NCBI RefSeq assembly: GCF_000210295.1
Contig: NC_026744.1
Coordinates: 4,106,617-4,170,616, forward strand
Reading direction: 5' to 3'
DNA: 64,000 bases
DNA from: Trypanosoma brucei gambiense DAL972
Lineage: Eukaryota; Euglenozoa; Kinetoplastea; Trypanosomatida; Trypanosomatidae
Part shown: positions 8,862 through 18,610 of the stretch, piece by piece
How positions within the stretch are numbered: position 1 is the stretch's first letter
Layout of the letters: every line of letters starts with the position of its first letter
Translations under genes and position numbers: made by a program
Notes under the pieces: model-generated
What the model saw: only the letters and a program-made list of their open reading frames with translations
Database searches by the model: none
What the model was told of the DNA's origin: nothing

Positions 8862-9059
8862 TTATGTTGAAAACTTTTGCGGGTCGGATACCTTTGTCGT
8901 GACGTCATGCGACACTTGCATAAGCTCCTCTCCAATGCCTGTCAACCGTTTGCTTTGCGCTGTGTGTGCGTCAAGGACCCTAATAAATACAAAGTGATGA
9001 TACAAGGAAAAGCTTGTCACCACTCCAGCAGCAAATCCGGCGATTTTGATCCTGAGCAT
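8862..9059 (-). CDS. Possible small single-pass membrane protein
   Basis: 65 codons from ATG at 9059 to TAA. The product starts MLRIKIAGFAAGVVTS, a basic then small-residue hydrophobic helix of about 20 residues. A mixed-charge soluble tail follows (about 28-65) with a helical heptad feel. This layout is common in small inner-membrane subunits of mitochondrial complexes. It fills part of an otherwise empty 1.76 kb gap between two genes in a window where most gaps are under 1 kb. There is no recognisable family. It could be a chance frame; proteomics or conservation in T. congolense would decide. Confidence 0.45.
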   Translation of the reverse strand: MLRIKIAGFAAGVVTSFSLYHHFVFIRVLDAHTAQSKRLTGIGEELMQVSHDVTTKVSDPQKFST

Positions 9060-10024
9060 TTGGCTGAACAAAACTACTGCTGATTCTTTAGGCGAAACAC
9101 AGCAGACACCAAAAAATATATATATTCACACATACTTCGGGTGTATACAAATGCACCAAATATATGATGGGGGAAAAGTGAGATGTCACAAGGAAAGAGA
9201 AAAAAGCTGGTGAAGAGCTGAAGTTGAGGCAACGATGCATTCTTGCATCACAAAGATTCGCGTATGGTTGGCTGGAAAGAAAACAAATACATGTGGAGGA
9301 GGGGGAGTGAACCGCTAGGAGGAGGGCGAACAGTGACGGAAAGTGTGGAAGAAAACTAATAATATTAATAACAATAATGGTAACAATAAAACCTTTTCCC
9401 GTGCACCACGCACTTTCTGATTTGCTGGCGATGCGCCCACCACTGATATATGCGAGCAGTCAGTTGCACAACACAACAATAACATCGCGCATTGGCGAGA
9501 TCGTCAATCCCTCCTCGCATTCGCTACAGTTGTTTCATTTTTACTTTTATTTCTCTCACAGAGCATATCATAAAAGCAAAGTCTCTCCACATGCATCTGG
9601 ATCAATTCAACACCCCTCGCTAGACGAAGCCAACCGGTGCAAAAACAATTTAATGTAGACAAAACGAAGTAAAAAAAAAAAAGGAAAAGGTGCTCGCGCG
9701 TCTTCCTACACGCCATCTTCATTTGGTGTCTGTTTTGTTCCCACTGAACATGACATCACATCCCCCGAGGTTCGACGACTCGAGTTGCGTGATACCACTT
9801 CATCGGAGATTTTTTCCCCACGCCCTTCTTTTTTTTTGCTCATAACCTCCTTCCAAACCCCAGTGTGCGGCTGGACTAAACGCAATCATATGCCCAAACA
9901 TCCCCTCCTCCCTCTTTATCACCACCGAAGACGACATTCTTCACGTGTTGGTAAGTGGGAGTTCTCTCGTCAGTATCTTCATTTTGCATCAAGGCAAGAA
10001 CGAGCGCAGTAAAGTGGATTATTC
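9060..10024 (-). other. Intergenic region
   Basis: About 965 bases with short TA tracts (around 9115-9126), A-rich stretches and no frame of coding character. Probably the long 3' UTR of the ubiquitin-like gene plus the splice region of the small gene at 8862-9059. Confidence 0.45.
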
Positions 10025-10414
10025 TCAGTTGGAAAGGCGTACGGTGATATGATTCTCCCCATCCACAGAAAATGGCAAGTCATTCAGCGAGAGAGGGTCA
10101 AGTAATTGGCGATCTTCAAAAAAGAGAGTTGTGCGCTCATACGGCAAACCATCCACATCCTCCAATTGTGCCTTCAGGTACGACACCGTCTGTCCCATAA
10201 AATGTTCCCGGTGCTGTACGGAGCCATCTGGTAGGTGGAAGACAAGTTTCAGTAATTCACCGGCCAATTCGCGCTCTTCGCCTGTGAGCTGATCAATCTG
10301 CGGTCTCTTCGGCTTTGGCTTCCCGTTTGCAGCTTCCTCAGCGTCGTCCACTGGGACCTTCGGCGTTGCCTCCCACTCATCCGCAGAGTCACTGAAATCG
10401 GCTACCTCACTCAT
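10025..10414 (-). CDS. Ubiquitin-like domain protein
   Basis: 129 residues. The N-terminal ~50 residues are acidic then Lys/Pro-rich and likely disordered. Residues ~55-128 fit a ubiquitin fold: a first strand KLVFHLPDGS, a helix SYLKAQLED, then TTLFFEDRQLLDP (compare ubiquitin's QRLIFAGKQLEDG) and a final strand HITVRL. There is no C-terminal Gly-Gly, so it is not a conjugated modifier but a fixed ubiquitin-like domain. Such domains act as docking modules in proteasome shuttles, splicing factors and ciliary proteins; the sequence does not say which. The ATG at 10414 is the first in frame. Confidence 0.75.
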   Translation of the reverse strand: MSEVADFSDSADEWEATPKVPVDDAEEAANGKPKPKRPQIDQLTGEERELAGELLKLVFHLPDGSVQHREHFMGQTVSYLKAQLEDVDGLPYERTTLFFEDRQLLDPLSLNDLPFSVDGENHITVRLSN

Positions 10415-10849
10415 CGGAAGGAAAAAACTTTTTTTTTCTCCACTGAAACCCTTTTTTCTCCCTTATCAAGCTAATAGCTTACATTGCAGTGTAACACCAT
10501 ATATGATTTTCGGATGTAGGAAAAAAAGAGATAAGTGTGATTCACTTGAAGGCGAGAGTGAAGGGAGTGGATTGAAACCTTGGAATGACATGAGCACTCC
10601 CAGCAAGATACGGTAAAAAATTAAAAGGCGGGGGCTCTCCTGCTAGGAGTAGTGCGCGAAAGTCTGCCAAACAGCTCGATCTCGCTCAGTATAAACAAGC
10701 CTCCCTGCTCTCTCCCAACGCAAGATATGACAAAACTTGACACCAAACGATTAGTCACGAGTGGGGAGCCTTGTCGTTGGCAAGGGACCAGCACACGTGA
10801 GATGCCTCTCCACAATGACAAACCAAAAACTTCCCTCCCCCACAATTTG
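10415..10849 (-). other. Intergenic region
   Basis: PRP6 3' UTR and the splice region of the ubiquitin-like gene. A pyrimidine-rich stretch on the gene strand near 10515-10535 could serve trans-splicing. Nothing else seen. Confidence 0.45.
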
Positions 10850-13800
10850 TTACAATTTGATCATTTCCACGACTTGCGTAAGCATAACCTCAACAGAATC
10901 TCTGAAACCTAGCAATGTGACGTTACTGGGGTCCCGTGACTTGGACACATATATCCAAAGCGGCCCGGAATTGGGCTTAGGTGGTTCAGAGTGCGTTGCG
11001 GATTCTGTGGACCCTTTCATGTCTTCCATTGCCTCACCGCTGGAGGTTCCGCCAGAACTGCCATTTGCTAACTGTTTCCACAGCCATGCCAACAGCACGC
11101 CATTTTGAAGGGCAGTCTCTTCCTCATTGGATTCATCCTTGACAGTAAGCCCCATCTTTTCCATAACTATCTTCCTGTAGGTGGACATGGATGCAAGCTT
11201 AAGCCACAGTGCCACAGCATCGCCACAGCGACCCTTACTCATTTGGACTGCCTTCATTGCTTGCTCCAGTGCCTTTTCATGCCTTCCTGCTGCGTGGTAC
11301 AACTTTGCAACCGATGAAAACACAAGGGGGTCACGTACGCGCCAGTGTTGCACTGCCTGAGCAGCTGCACGCCCTCGCGTCGCGGGGTTTTCCAAGTCAA
11401 TGGAAAGTGCAACGAGTTCCCCCACCGAAACCGTAAAGCAGCCGTCAACCTTAGGAAGTTGCTGAAGCACCTCCTTCACGGTTTCAAGGGCCGTCTCGCT
11501 ACCGGCATGCCGCAATTCAACATGACATCTCGCCAGCCCAAAAGTCGCACGCACCTCAGCCCGTTTTGTGCTGCCATTGTGATGAAGATGTTGGCACCCT
11601 TTTTCGCACACGACAAGCCCCTCCAGGAGTAGGGCTCTAGCGGCCCCGGCGTCACTAAACAAATTGGACTCTAGCTTCACTGCCGCGTAGCACCATATGG
11701 TAGGGGAGAGTCGGCAGTGCTCTGACGATAGTGCTTTACCGTATACCCTACGCAGTCCATTGATAGTGGGCGCAGTACTGGAGCCGCGCCCCATAGCGTC
11801 CTCCAGCAGCTGCTGCGCTTTCATTCCTTCAGCCTCCAATCTCATAAGCCACAGCCGTTCAGACGTGGGAAAGTGAACAAGTGCTTCATCAAGCAGAGGC
11901 ACGATGTCCTCACGATTACTGCGGCGGTGTACTGCCAACTTCACCCAGGCGATATCTGAGTCAGACGGATCTATGGCCGTCCCTTTCAGAAGGAGTTCCT
12001 CGGCCCCTTTGCGGCAGCCCATGGCCATTTTTGTCTTCGCCGCAGCTGTAAAAAGAAGCGCATTCACCGGATACCGCGTGATGGCGAGCATCAAAACACG
12101 GTGTGCCCCGTCATAGAAGTGATGGTCATAAAAAACCTTTGCAACAGAAAGCATCACATCGATTGTGCTGAACGCGGGAGCACGGAACAACGTATATAGT
12201 AGTACCGATACAAGCGGCAACGGAAGACACTGCGAAGCGGCGGTGGCTGAGGTTGAACAGGTTGGCGGCGCTGCCTGGATGGTAGCCACTGGCCTTCCCA
12301 ACTCCTCTTCTTCTTCTTCCTCCTTTATCCCTTCCTTCTTCATGCCGTCTTCTACTCTGCTCGTGTATGACACGGTAGTCGAAGAAATGTACCTCGTCAC
12401 AGCAGAAACCGCAGTCTCTAGTGATGTGAAGGGTGCTGAGCGGAGAGCAAATCCTATAATTTGCACGTCCTTCTCTGTCACTGCTTCATTTGTCCCTTTT
12501 ACTGCGGCATCACGGCCAATGAGCATTGTGGCCCATGCGGCACAGAGGACATCATGTGCCCTCCACATATCAGGAACAAGGGCCGCCAAATCCTCAAGCC
12601 ATGTAACCGGGATAGTAAGAGTTGCCGCTCCCGTATCACAAACGAAGTGCAAGAGCATGTACGCAGAAGTTAATATGTAACGCTCAGATACAGCCACTCG
12701 GGCTGCGTCAAGCCACTCGGTTCTCGATTTTTCTTCGTCCATTAGGAGAAAACGCTGTGCTGCCTGTCGCACCAGTGAGTGGATCTTCGCATTATGTAAC
12801 TGCTCGTTGCCTCCCTCTTTTTCACTGCCTACCTGACCCCTGAGATGAAACTCCTCAAACTTCGCACCCTCAATAATGATTTTCATTGACGGATGCTCTG
12901 CAGCCGCGGCATTGAAAATAGCCTTCCCACGTTCGTAGTCCTCTAGCCGTGCCAACATTGCCCAAAGTGACGGAAGGGTAGGAGTGACCTCAAGTGCCTT
13001 ACGAATAATTTTCCTCTGATCCCGCGGTGCAGTAACATAACCTAATATACGAAGCCAAAGACTTTCGCTTGCAGGACAGGCCATTACAGCTTTCTGCAAC
13101 CAGTGGAGCTGTTCGTGTGGCGGTTGGTATTGCAGCAGTAAAAACCAAAGCTCTTCACACGTTTTGCATGCTGCTACGGCCTGCTCTAGCAGCTGTCGTT
13201 GGGCTGCTGGATCGTTAAGATGCTGGAGTTGCTCTTTCCAAATAAGTGGGCCTTTACTTCCGGTTAGTCTTGATCCTTCCACTAACGTTTGTTGAGCCTT
13301 CTTTGTCATACCCATTTCACGGAGTGCGCGAGAATGTGTAATCCACGTCGTTTGCTCCGATGAAGAGCCCATGTTAAGAATATTTTCCAGCGTCTGATTC
13401 GCTGCGAGGGCTCTGCCACGCAATAGATCACTTGCTGTCACCACGGCAGTTTCATCATCGAAAGCGTATCCGTCCACAACGTCCATATCTTCTGTACGCG
13501 CCTTGCGTTTCACCAGTGATTGATTGGAAGCACCACTTCCCACCGTTGCGATATCCTCCATCGAAAGCAGGAGTTTTGGTTTCTTACCCTCACGAGATGT
13601 GGCTCCACCCTTCACATCCTCCCTCCTACGCTTGTGACGGCGCTCCTCGAGACGATCAAGCGCATCAAGCATGGCACTCTGCTCACCACCTAACGCCAAC
13701 AGCGGGGAAGAGACGCCCGTCGTCGCACTTAACTCTGCTGAAGTGATAAATGCCTTTGCACCACGGCCGATACCATATTGGTATCCACGCGGTGGGAACG

Positions 13801-13879
13801 GCGATCGCCAATCATACTTGGCTAATACCTGCTCGTATTTATCCACCTTAGTAGAAAGGACAGGTGCCGCAGCGCTCAT
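10850..13879 (-). CDS. PRP6: Pre-mRNA splicing factor PRP6 (U5 snRNP)
   Basis: 1009 residues from ATG at 13879 (MSAAAPVL); the longer frame begins with GTG. The N-terminal domain contains the PRP6-type sequence PPRGYQYGIGRGA (about 29-41), like the PPGYVPGLGRGA region of human PRPF6. The remainder is a long array of HAT/TPR-like helical repeats (for example WITHSRALREMGM, LWFLLLQYQ, SLWLRILGYV, LWAMLARLEDYE and LWLMRLEAEG). PRP6 bridges U5 and U4/U6 in the tri-snRNP. In trypanosomes, where nearly all mRNAs are trans-spliced, it is expected to be an essential nuclear protein. A Glu-rich insertion (about 520-530) interrupts the array. The length is close to the usual ~900-950 residues. Confidence 0.9.
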   Translation of the reverse strand: MSAAAPVLSTKVDKYEQVLAKYDWRSPFPPRGYQYGIGRGAKAFITSAELSATTGVSSPLLALGGEQSAMLDALDRLEERRHKRRREDVKGGATSREGKKPKLLLSMEDIATVGSGASNQSLVKRKARTEDMDVVDGYAFDDETAVVTASDLLRGRALAANQTLENILNMGSSSEQTTWITHSRALREMGMTKKAQQTLVEGSRLTGSKGPLIWKEQLQHLNDPAAQRQLLEQAVAACKTCEELWFLLLQYQPPHEQLHWLQKAVMACPASESLWLRILGYVTAPRDQRKIIRKALEVTPTLPSLWAMLARLEDYERGKAIFNAAAAEHPSMKIIIEGAKFEEFHLRGQVGSEKEGGNEQLHNAKIHSLVRQAAQRFLLMDEEKSRTEWLDAARVAVSERYILTSAYMLLHFVCDTGAATLTIPVTWLEDLAALVPDMWRAHDVLCAAWATMLIGRDAAVKGTNEAVTEKDVQIIGFALRSAPFTSLETAVSAVTRYISSTTVSYTSRVEDGMKKEGIKEEEEEEELGRPVATIQAAPPTCSTSATAASQCLPLPLVSVLLYTLFRAPAFSTIDVMLSVAKVFYDHHFYDGAHRVLMLAITRYPVNALLFTAAAKTKMAMGCRKGAEELLLKGTAIDPSDSDIAWVKLAVHRRSNREDIVPLLDEALVHFPTSERLWLMRLEAEGMKAQQLLEDAMGRGSSTAPTINGLRRVYGKALSSEHCRLSPTIWCYAAVKLESNLFSDAGAARALLLEGLVVCEKGCQHLHHNGSTKRAEVRATFGLARCHVELRHAGSETALETVKEVLQQLPKVDGCFTVSVGELVALSIDLENPATRGRAAAQAVQHWRVRDPLVFSSVAKLYHAAGRHEKALEQAMKAVQMSKGRCGDAVALWLKLASMSTYRKIVMEKMGLTVKDESNEEETALQNGVLLAWLWKQLANGSSGGTSSGEAMEDMKGSTESATHSEPPKPNSGPLWIYVSKSRDPSNVTLLGFRDSVEVMLTQVVEMIKL

Positions 13880-14243
13880 CCCTAATAACAGCACGCACTG
13901 GTGCCACTACTTCGTGAACTGATTCTCACAAAGCGCTACCAAACCATGGAGAAAGGCGTGGTGAGGGGAAACAATGAAAAGGGACAACGCAGCGCATGTT
14001 CGCAATGGCAAGTAATTCCCACCCAATGAAGAGGGGCAAATACATAATAACAGTGACGATGACAATAATGATTTTTTTTGTTTTTATAAATTATAACGAC
14101 CGCAGGCACCGGTAGCGTAAGCTACCAAAAAAAAAAAAAAACGATAAAAGGAATGTTATTTTCCTCCCTTTCCATTCTCAAATGAAATGATGAGAAACTA
14201 AAAAGTAACCATCCCCTCCCCCCAGAGACCGACCCATGGTTTC
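13880..14243 (-). other. Intergenic region
   Basis: Includes an A14-type run near 14128-14141 and a T-rich run near 14070. UTR and splice region only. Confidence 0.45.
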
Positions 14244-14729
14244 TTACTGAGGTCGTAAGTCTTCCTCGTAGTCATCATCAAACATACTCCGCCGTTTGTC
14301 CAAAGATACACCACTGCGGTCTATCTTTTCCTCCAGCATCCTATTGAGCGCTAAACCTTGCCAGAACACATAACCAATCATAAGGACATACATCCAATAA
14401 AACACTCTAAAGTCGATTTTCTGCAGCGGTCCTTTCCACTGCGCGTACCGAATAAGAGACTCCCGCAACACATTGGTATCCACGTCGCGAAAATCCTCCG
14501 GGTTCACCTTTCCCTTATTGATACGTGCCTGACGTATGTAACGCCGCATTGCTCCGTAAGCTCCATGTGTGTACATGAAGAATTTGGGGCAGTCCATAAC
14601 CAAGTAAACTGCATCACGCGCTGCGCAGTGCACTTTGTTACCTATTGGGTCCCATACGGTAAAAGTACGTACATCATGCTGTAGCGATGTGCCTACTCTT
14701 TTAACAAAATTTGTGATGCTTGTCGACAT
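14244..14729 (-). CDS. Hypothetical small membrane protein, probably mitochondrial
   Basis: 161 residues. The N terminus (MSTSITNFVKRVGTSLQ) is basic and amphipathic without acidic residues. One transmembrane helix is clear at about 109-127 (VFYWMYVLMIGYVFWQGLA). The region before it is basic (RRYIRQARINKGK) and the tail after it is strongly charged and acidic (DDDYEEDL). This is the profile of a lineage-specific subunit of a respiratory complex or ATP synthase, but no family motif proves it. The start is the first in-frame ATG. Confidence 0.75.
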   Translation of the reverse strand: MSTSITNFVKRVGTSLQHDVRTFTVWDPIGNKVHCAARDAVYLVMDCPKFFMYTHGAYGAMRRYIRQARINKGKVNPEDFRDVDTNVLRESLIRYAQWKGPLQKIDFRVFYWMYVLMIGYVFWQGLALNRMLEEKIDRSGVSLDKRRSMFDDDYEEDLRPQ

Positions 14730-15130
14730 ACCCCTAATTTGCTGGTTGTGTCTTTACGCTTGGTTTACCGTACCAGCCTCCCTGACCCCCTCCAGAAGCG
14801 ACAATAACAGGCCGGGTTCGCACAGTTCGCCCTTTTTGACTTTCAATTTTTCTGTAAGCGACGACGGTGAGGGTACTATCACTACTACGAAAGAGGAGGC
14901 AACGACAAAAAAAAACATATGAAAGAGGTCGTACGATGGAGTGGAGCAGGGATCAGTGACAGATTAACTTAAGCAATCAAAGCATAGATACCCCAAGTGA
15001 GGACAGGCAGGGTATAGACAGTGAGATCTGCTAATTTCTCAGTGTATATTACATGGAGTGGCCAGCATAACTAATGCGCTCCACCTCACGAACCAACGGA
15101 AAACAGAGCAATGATCGCCAAGGGGCAAAA
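14730..15130 (-). other. Intergenic region
   Basis: 3' UTR of the gene at 15131-16672 and the splice region of the membrane protein gene. No gene seen. Confidence 0.45.
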
Positions 15131-16672
15131 TCACGCACAGATAAACTGCCACAACTGACGTTCAATATCAACAACGACAACCGACTGTCCGTCATCGATG
15201 GTCAAGCAATCGGTGTAGAAGTCAGATTGCACAGCTGCTTGGGTGTCAGTACCTCTCCTCTTCTCAAACACAACAGTGCCGTTACGCAACTTGTACTTGA
15301 GGTACAGTGGGCCACCACCTTCTTCGTTTAACGGCGCCGTCGTTGAGTAAAAGGACGAATTGTGAGGCCAGTTCAATGCCAGTGATACGTGTGTTCCTGG
15401 TCGCACATCCAAAACAAAGGATGGTTCCAACGGCCCAACAAAAAAGTTCTCCTTAAGTTCCCTGCACTGAGTTTCAATGACCTCCATCGTCACCGCGTCC
15501 GCCAAACGTAGGGCTCCCACAGCACCGCCCTCGAGGCCAGTTTCAAAACAGTTGGTCAAAAAACGCAACGCAGCCTCATAGTACGCCGGCTCAACGCGGA
15601 GAGTGGTGGCACGGAGGGAAGATGCCTTCTCTTTCCAGAGGTTGCTTGTGTCTTCACATCCGCCTGAACCGAGAGGAAGCAGAAATGCCGGTGGTGGACG
15701 GGTTTTCAATAACCAATGCAGGCCAAGTACTCGCCAGCGCCCACTCTGCAGCAACTCCCACGTAAAATCCACTGCCAGTACATGCTTCACAATCATTCGT
15801 ACAACACCATTATCTGTGAATGGGAACTCAAACCAGCGTAACTGCCCCTCCAAATTCTCCCGTTTCATCGCTTCACTGGGAATAAATCGCACACCCTCAG
15901 CGCGCAAGAGACCCTGAAGATGTTCAACGGTACTAAAAAGTGAAGGCCACTCCCGAAGTAGTTCCGCTTTCGTGTCTAACCTATAAAACGACCCAAACAT
16001 CTCCCGCTCCGCTTCAACGTTGAGATCCGCAAACTCTCTCACGGCAGGTGACACAAATGGTCGCATCTCGCCTTCACCACCTTCTTGGGATAACGTCGGG
16101 GTATGAAAAGCCTCAGGGAATAAAGCCACCCGAGCTGTATATAAGGCAAACCGCCGCTTACGTTGTGAGGTAGCTAACCGAGAGTATACCGTGCCACGTC
16201 GTTCGGTTTTGCCCTCAACAATCGCTGCATCACGAGGTCGTTTATCCTTTCTTCGAAAAATAATTTTTGTATTGTGCCCAAATAATTCCAATGCTGCTTC
16301 CGCTAACGAAACGGGCTTTCCAAGTGGTTGAACCGTGAGCTCCCGTCTCTGTCCTTCTCTTCCCATTGGCGCTGAGCCGATGTCTGGGAGCCCAGTGAAT
16401 TCATGAATAAGATGACCCAAACCTCTCAGGGCAACTTCTATGGGTTTGGGTGACTCGCAACCTCCTAAAGTGGCATTCCCCCCTTCGGCTGAAGACTGTC
16501 GGTGCGCGCTCTCGCGAATGATCCGAAGAATCACACAAATGCGCTTGGCCTGGCAATCCAGTTCGTTTATATCCTCCTCGAACTCATTCGATATATCGTG
16601 TGCGGCACCCAGGGCCTGAGATGTGTAGTCTGCCAGCACCTGCAGTAAATTATTGGGAATCCTGAAGGACAT
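15131..16672 (-). CDS. Conserved hypothetical protein with weak Med14 resemblance
   Basis: 513 residues from ATG at 16672 (MSFRIPNN). The frame is open 31 codons further, but that part starts with GTG and is the translation of a CACG microsatellite, so it is taken as 5' UTR. Three features recall the Mediator tail/scaffold subunit Med14: a helical N terminus; a Leu-rich segment VALRGLGHLIHEF (about 80-92); and WRVLGLHWLLK (about 313-323), like the PWRLLKLEFLV strand of Med14. The middle is basic (RRKDKRPRDA, SQRKRRFALY). Trypanosomes have a divergent Mediator that works on spliced-leader RNA transcription. The call is tentative; profile comparison with Med14 would settle it. A polypyrimidine stretch with AG at 16843-16844 is a candidate splice acceptor. 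Confidence 0.7.
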   Translation of the reverse strand: MSFRIPNNLLQVLADYTSQALGAAHDISNEFEEDINELDCQAKRICVILRIIRESAHRQSSAEGGNATLGGCESPKPIEVALRGLGHLIHEFTGLPDIGSAPMGREGQRRELTVQPLGKPVSLAEAALELFGHNTKIIFRRKDKRPRDAAIVEGKTERRGTVYSRLATSQRKRRFALYTARVALFPEAFHTPTLSQEGGEGEMRPFVSPAVREFADLNVEAEREMFGSFYRLDTKAELLREWPSLFSTVEHLQGLLRAEGVRFIPSEAMKRENLEGQLRWFEFPFTDNGVVRMIVKHVLAVDFTWELLQSGRWRVLGLHWLLKTRPPPAFLLPLGSGGCEDTSNLWKEKASSLRATTLRVEPAYYEAALRFLTNCFETGLEGGAVGALRLADAVTMEVIETQCRELKENFFVGPLEPSFVLDVRPGTHVSLALNWPHNSSFYSTTAPLNEEGGGPLYLKYKLRNGTVVFEKRRGTDTQAAVQSDFYTDCLTIDDGQSVVVVDIERQLWQFICA

Positions 16673-16699
16673 TTCCAATGCGACAAATATCACAGTGCA

Positions 16700-16730
16700 A
16701 CACACACGCACGCACGCACGCACGCACGCG
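16700..16730. repeat. CACG tetranucleotide microsatellite
   Basis: CACACA followed by about five CACG units, in the putative 5' UTR of the gene at 15131-16672. It creates an in-frame Ala-Cys-Val-Arg pseudo-extension without ATG. Confidence 0.85.
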
Positions 16731-17270
16731 CTACTGCTCTCTTTCACCTCTTCTCCCTTCAACACGGTCCTCGCTTGGACTACACTTTGCCGTCACCACT
16801 TCCGTAATTTGAACAGTATAAATGATAACAACGATAACGGTACTGACAATAGAAACAGTGGAAAGAGGAGATAAGGAAATTTGACGACGCGACTTCGTGT
16901 GCTTTTTTTTTTTTTAATTATATTGCATATGGCGCACGTATCACAATAACCGGAACGGCGTGAATAAACTATTTAAAAAAATATATTAAAAATTAGCCTG
17001 TTGGTACAACGAAAGCTTTTTCCTTCAGCCCACTGGAATCAACCCTTTACAAACCGGTGTATAAAATTATGCTTGGCAACGGCGCCTGCTTCTCTCATCC
17101 CTTTTTTTTTCTTAGCACTTCGTAAAACTTCTGGCGAAAAGTGTCCAACTTTGCCCACCCCCCTTCCAACTAATCCACAACGAGCCCACAAAAGGAAAAA
17201 GAGATAATAACTTTTTTTTTTTTCAAACAAAATAAAAAAGGAAAAAAAATGGAAAATCTGTCGGTTACAC

Positions 17271-17274
<4 letters not shown>

Positions 17275-17303
<29 letters not shown>
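17275..17303. repeat. (TA)n microsatellite
   Basis: Near-perfect alternating TA run of about 29 bases in the gene-free region. Confidence 0.9.
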
Positions 17304-17306
<3 letters not shown>

Positions 17307-18572
17307 TGTTCTATGTTTCTCATTTATCTTTCTTTTTTCCCCCTCCCTTACATTTATGGGGAGCACAACTGTTCAAACAAAAAAAAAAAAGAAATAGTCA
17401 GCAACGGTAGGGGGGTACTGCGAAATATGAAGTGAATATTAGGAGATGGGTGACGTAGAGCTTGTACCATTGTGTTCAACTGCAGCAACAAAACGAAGAT
17501 AAGACGGAAATTTTCCTATGAGGAAGGACGAGGAATTCACTTTCACCTAACTCAGTGAAGGTACAACAACTAAAAGATAAAAAAGAAAAAATAAACACGA
17601 CAAACAAACAAAAAAAATGGAACAAACATGTTGTATTATACGTCTTCTTTACCTTCCACCGACCCTCAGGACATCTAACTCACTCCTATGCGCACATTAA
17701 AAGTTTGTTTTGTCCTTTTATTTTATTTTCTTTTTTTCTCCATTCATTATTTTCATTCACTGATTTCCCACCCTATTTACACCTTTAAATGCCGTTACCG
17801 TATACCACATAATGATTTGCCACGCGATTTGGCAAGGAAGTGAGGTGAAGGGGGAAATAGGCGAATGGGATTTAATAATAATAAAAAAAAAGGGCAGCCG
17901 CTTTGCACCGATACAATTGAGTTGTTGTCGTTTTTTTTAACGGAAAAATAAAGTGCGGAAAAATGACGGTGCACGTACCAGCACAAACAAAACGCGTGTG
18001 TGTTGCCGGAGGAGAAAAGTAAAATAACCCAAAATAAAATAAAATAAAGAAAGCTCAACAGGTGCCGTAGCAACAGTTTTTTTTGTTTTTTTTGTTGGGA
18101 GATTTCCTCAATTTTTACCTCCTTTGCTTTTCTCAAAAGGTCGGATCTCTTGCACATATTTAGCTGAGATTGAGAAGACCCCACTAAAGGAAAATACAAG
18201 GAGAGTAAAGGAAAAAAAAAAAGAAAGCCAAGAAAGAAAGAAACAAAATAAAGGGAGTGGGGGAGCGCAGGAGGTAAGGAGAGCACCAGATAGAAAAATA
18301 TTCAAAAAGGACGTAAAACAAACAAAAATAAGAATAATAAGAACAAAAATAATAACCTGCAACTGATAATAGACGTCTCACTGGGTGCTTTACTAACAAA
18401 TAAGTAACTATATAAACAAAAACATAAAGGTTTAATCAATTAGTCCCCTTCGTTCCTTACTTTCCTTTCTTTCGGCTGGCCCTCAACCGTTCCGTCACGA
18501 ATCATCATATAAATTTATTTTCGCAGAAAGTAACTGTTTCAACCCTTTATTTTGCTTCTATTATTTTTTTTC

Positions 18573-18573
18573 T

Positions 18574-18605
<32 letters not shown>

Positions 18606-18610
18606 TATAT
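18573..18610. repeat. TTA then TA microsatellite
   Basis: About six TTA units pass directly into about ten TA units, within the gene-free region. Confidence 0.85.

Noticed and set aside
17795..18286. 163-codon hydrophobic frame in the gene-free region
   Set aside because: Phe/Leu/Ser-rich translation of homopolymer-rich DNA, overlapped by other frames of the same kind.
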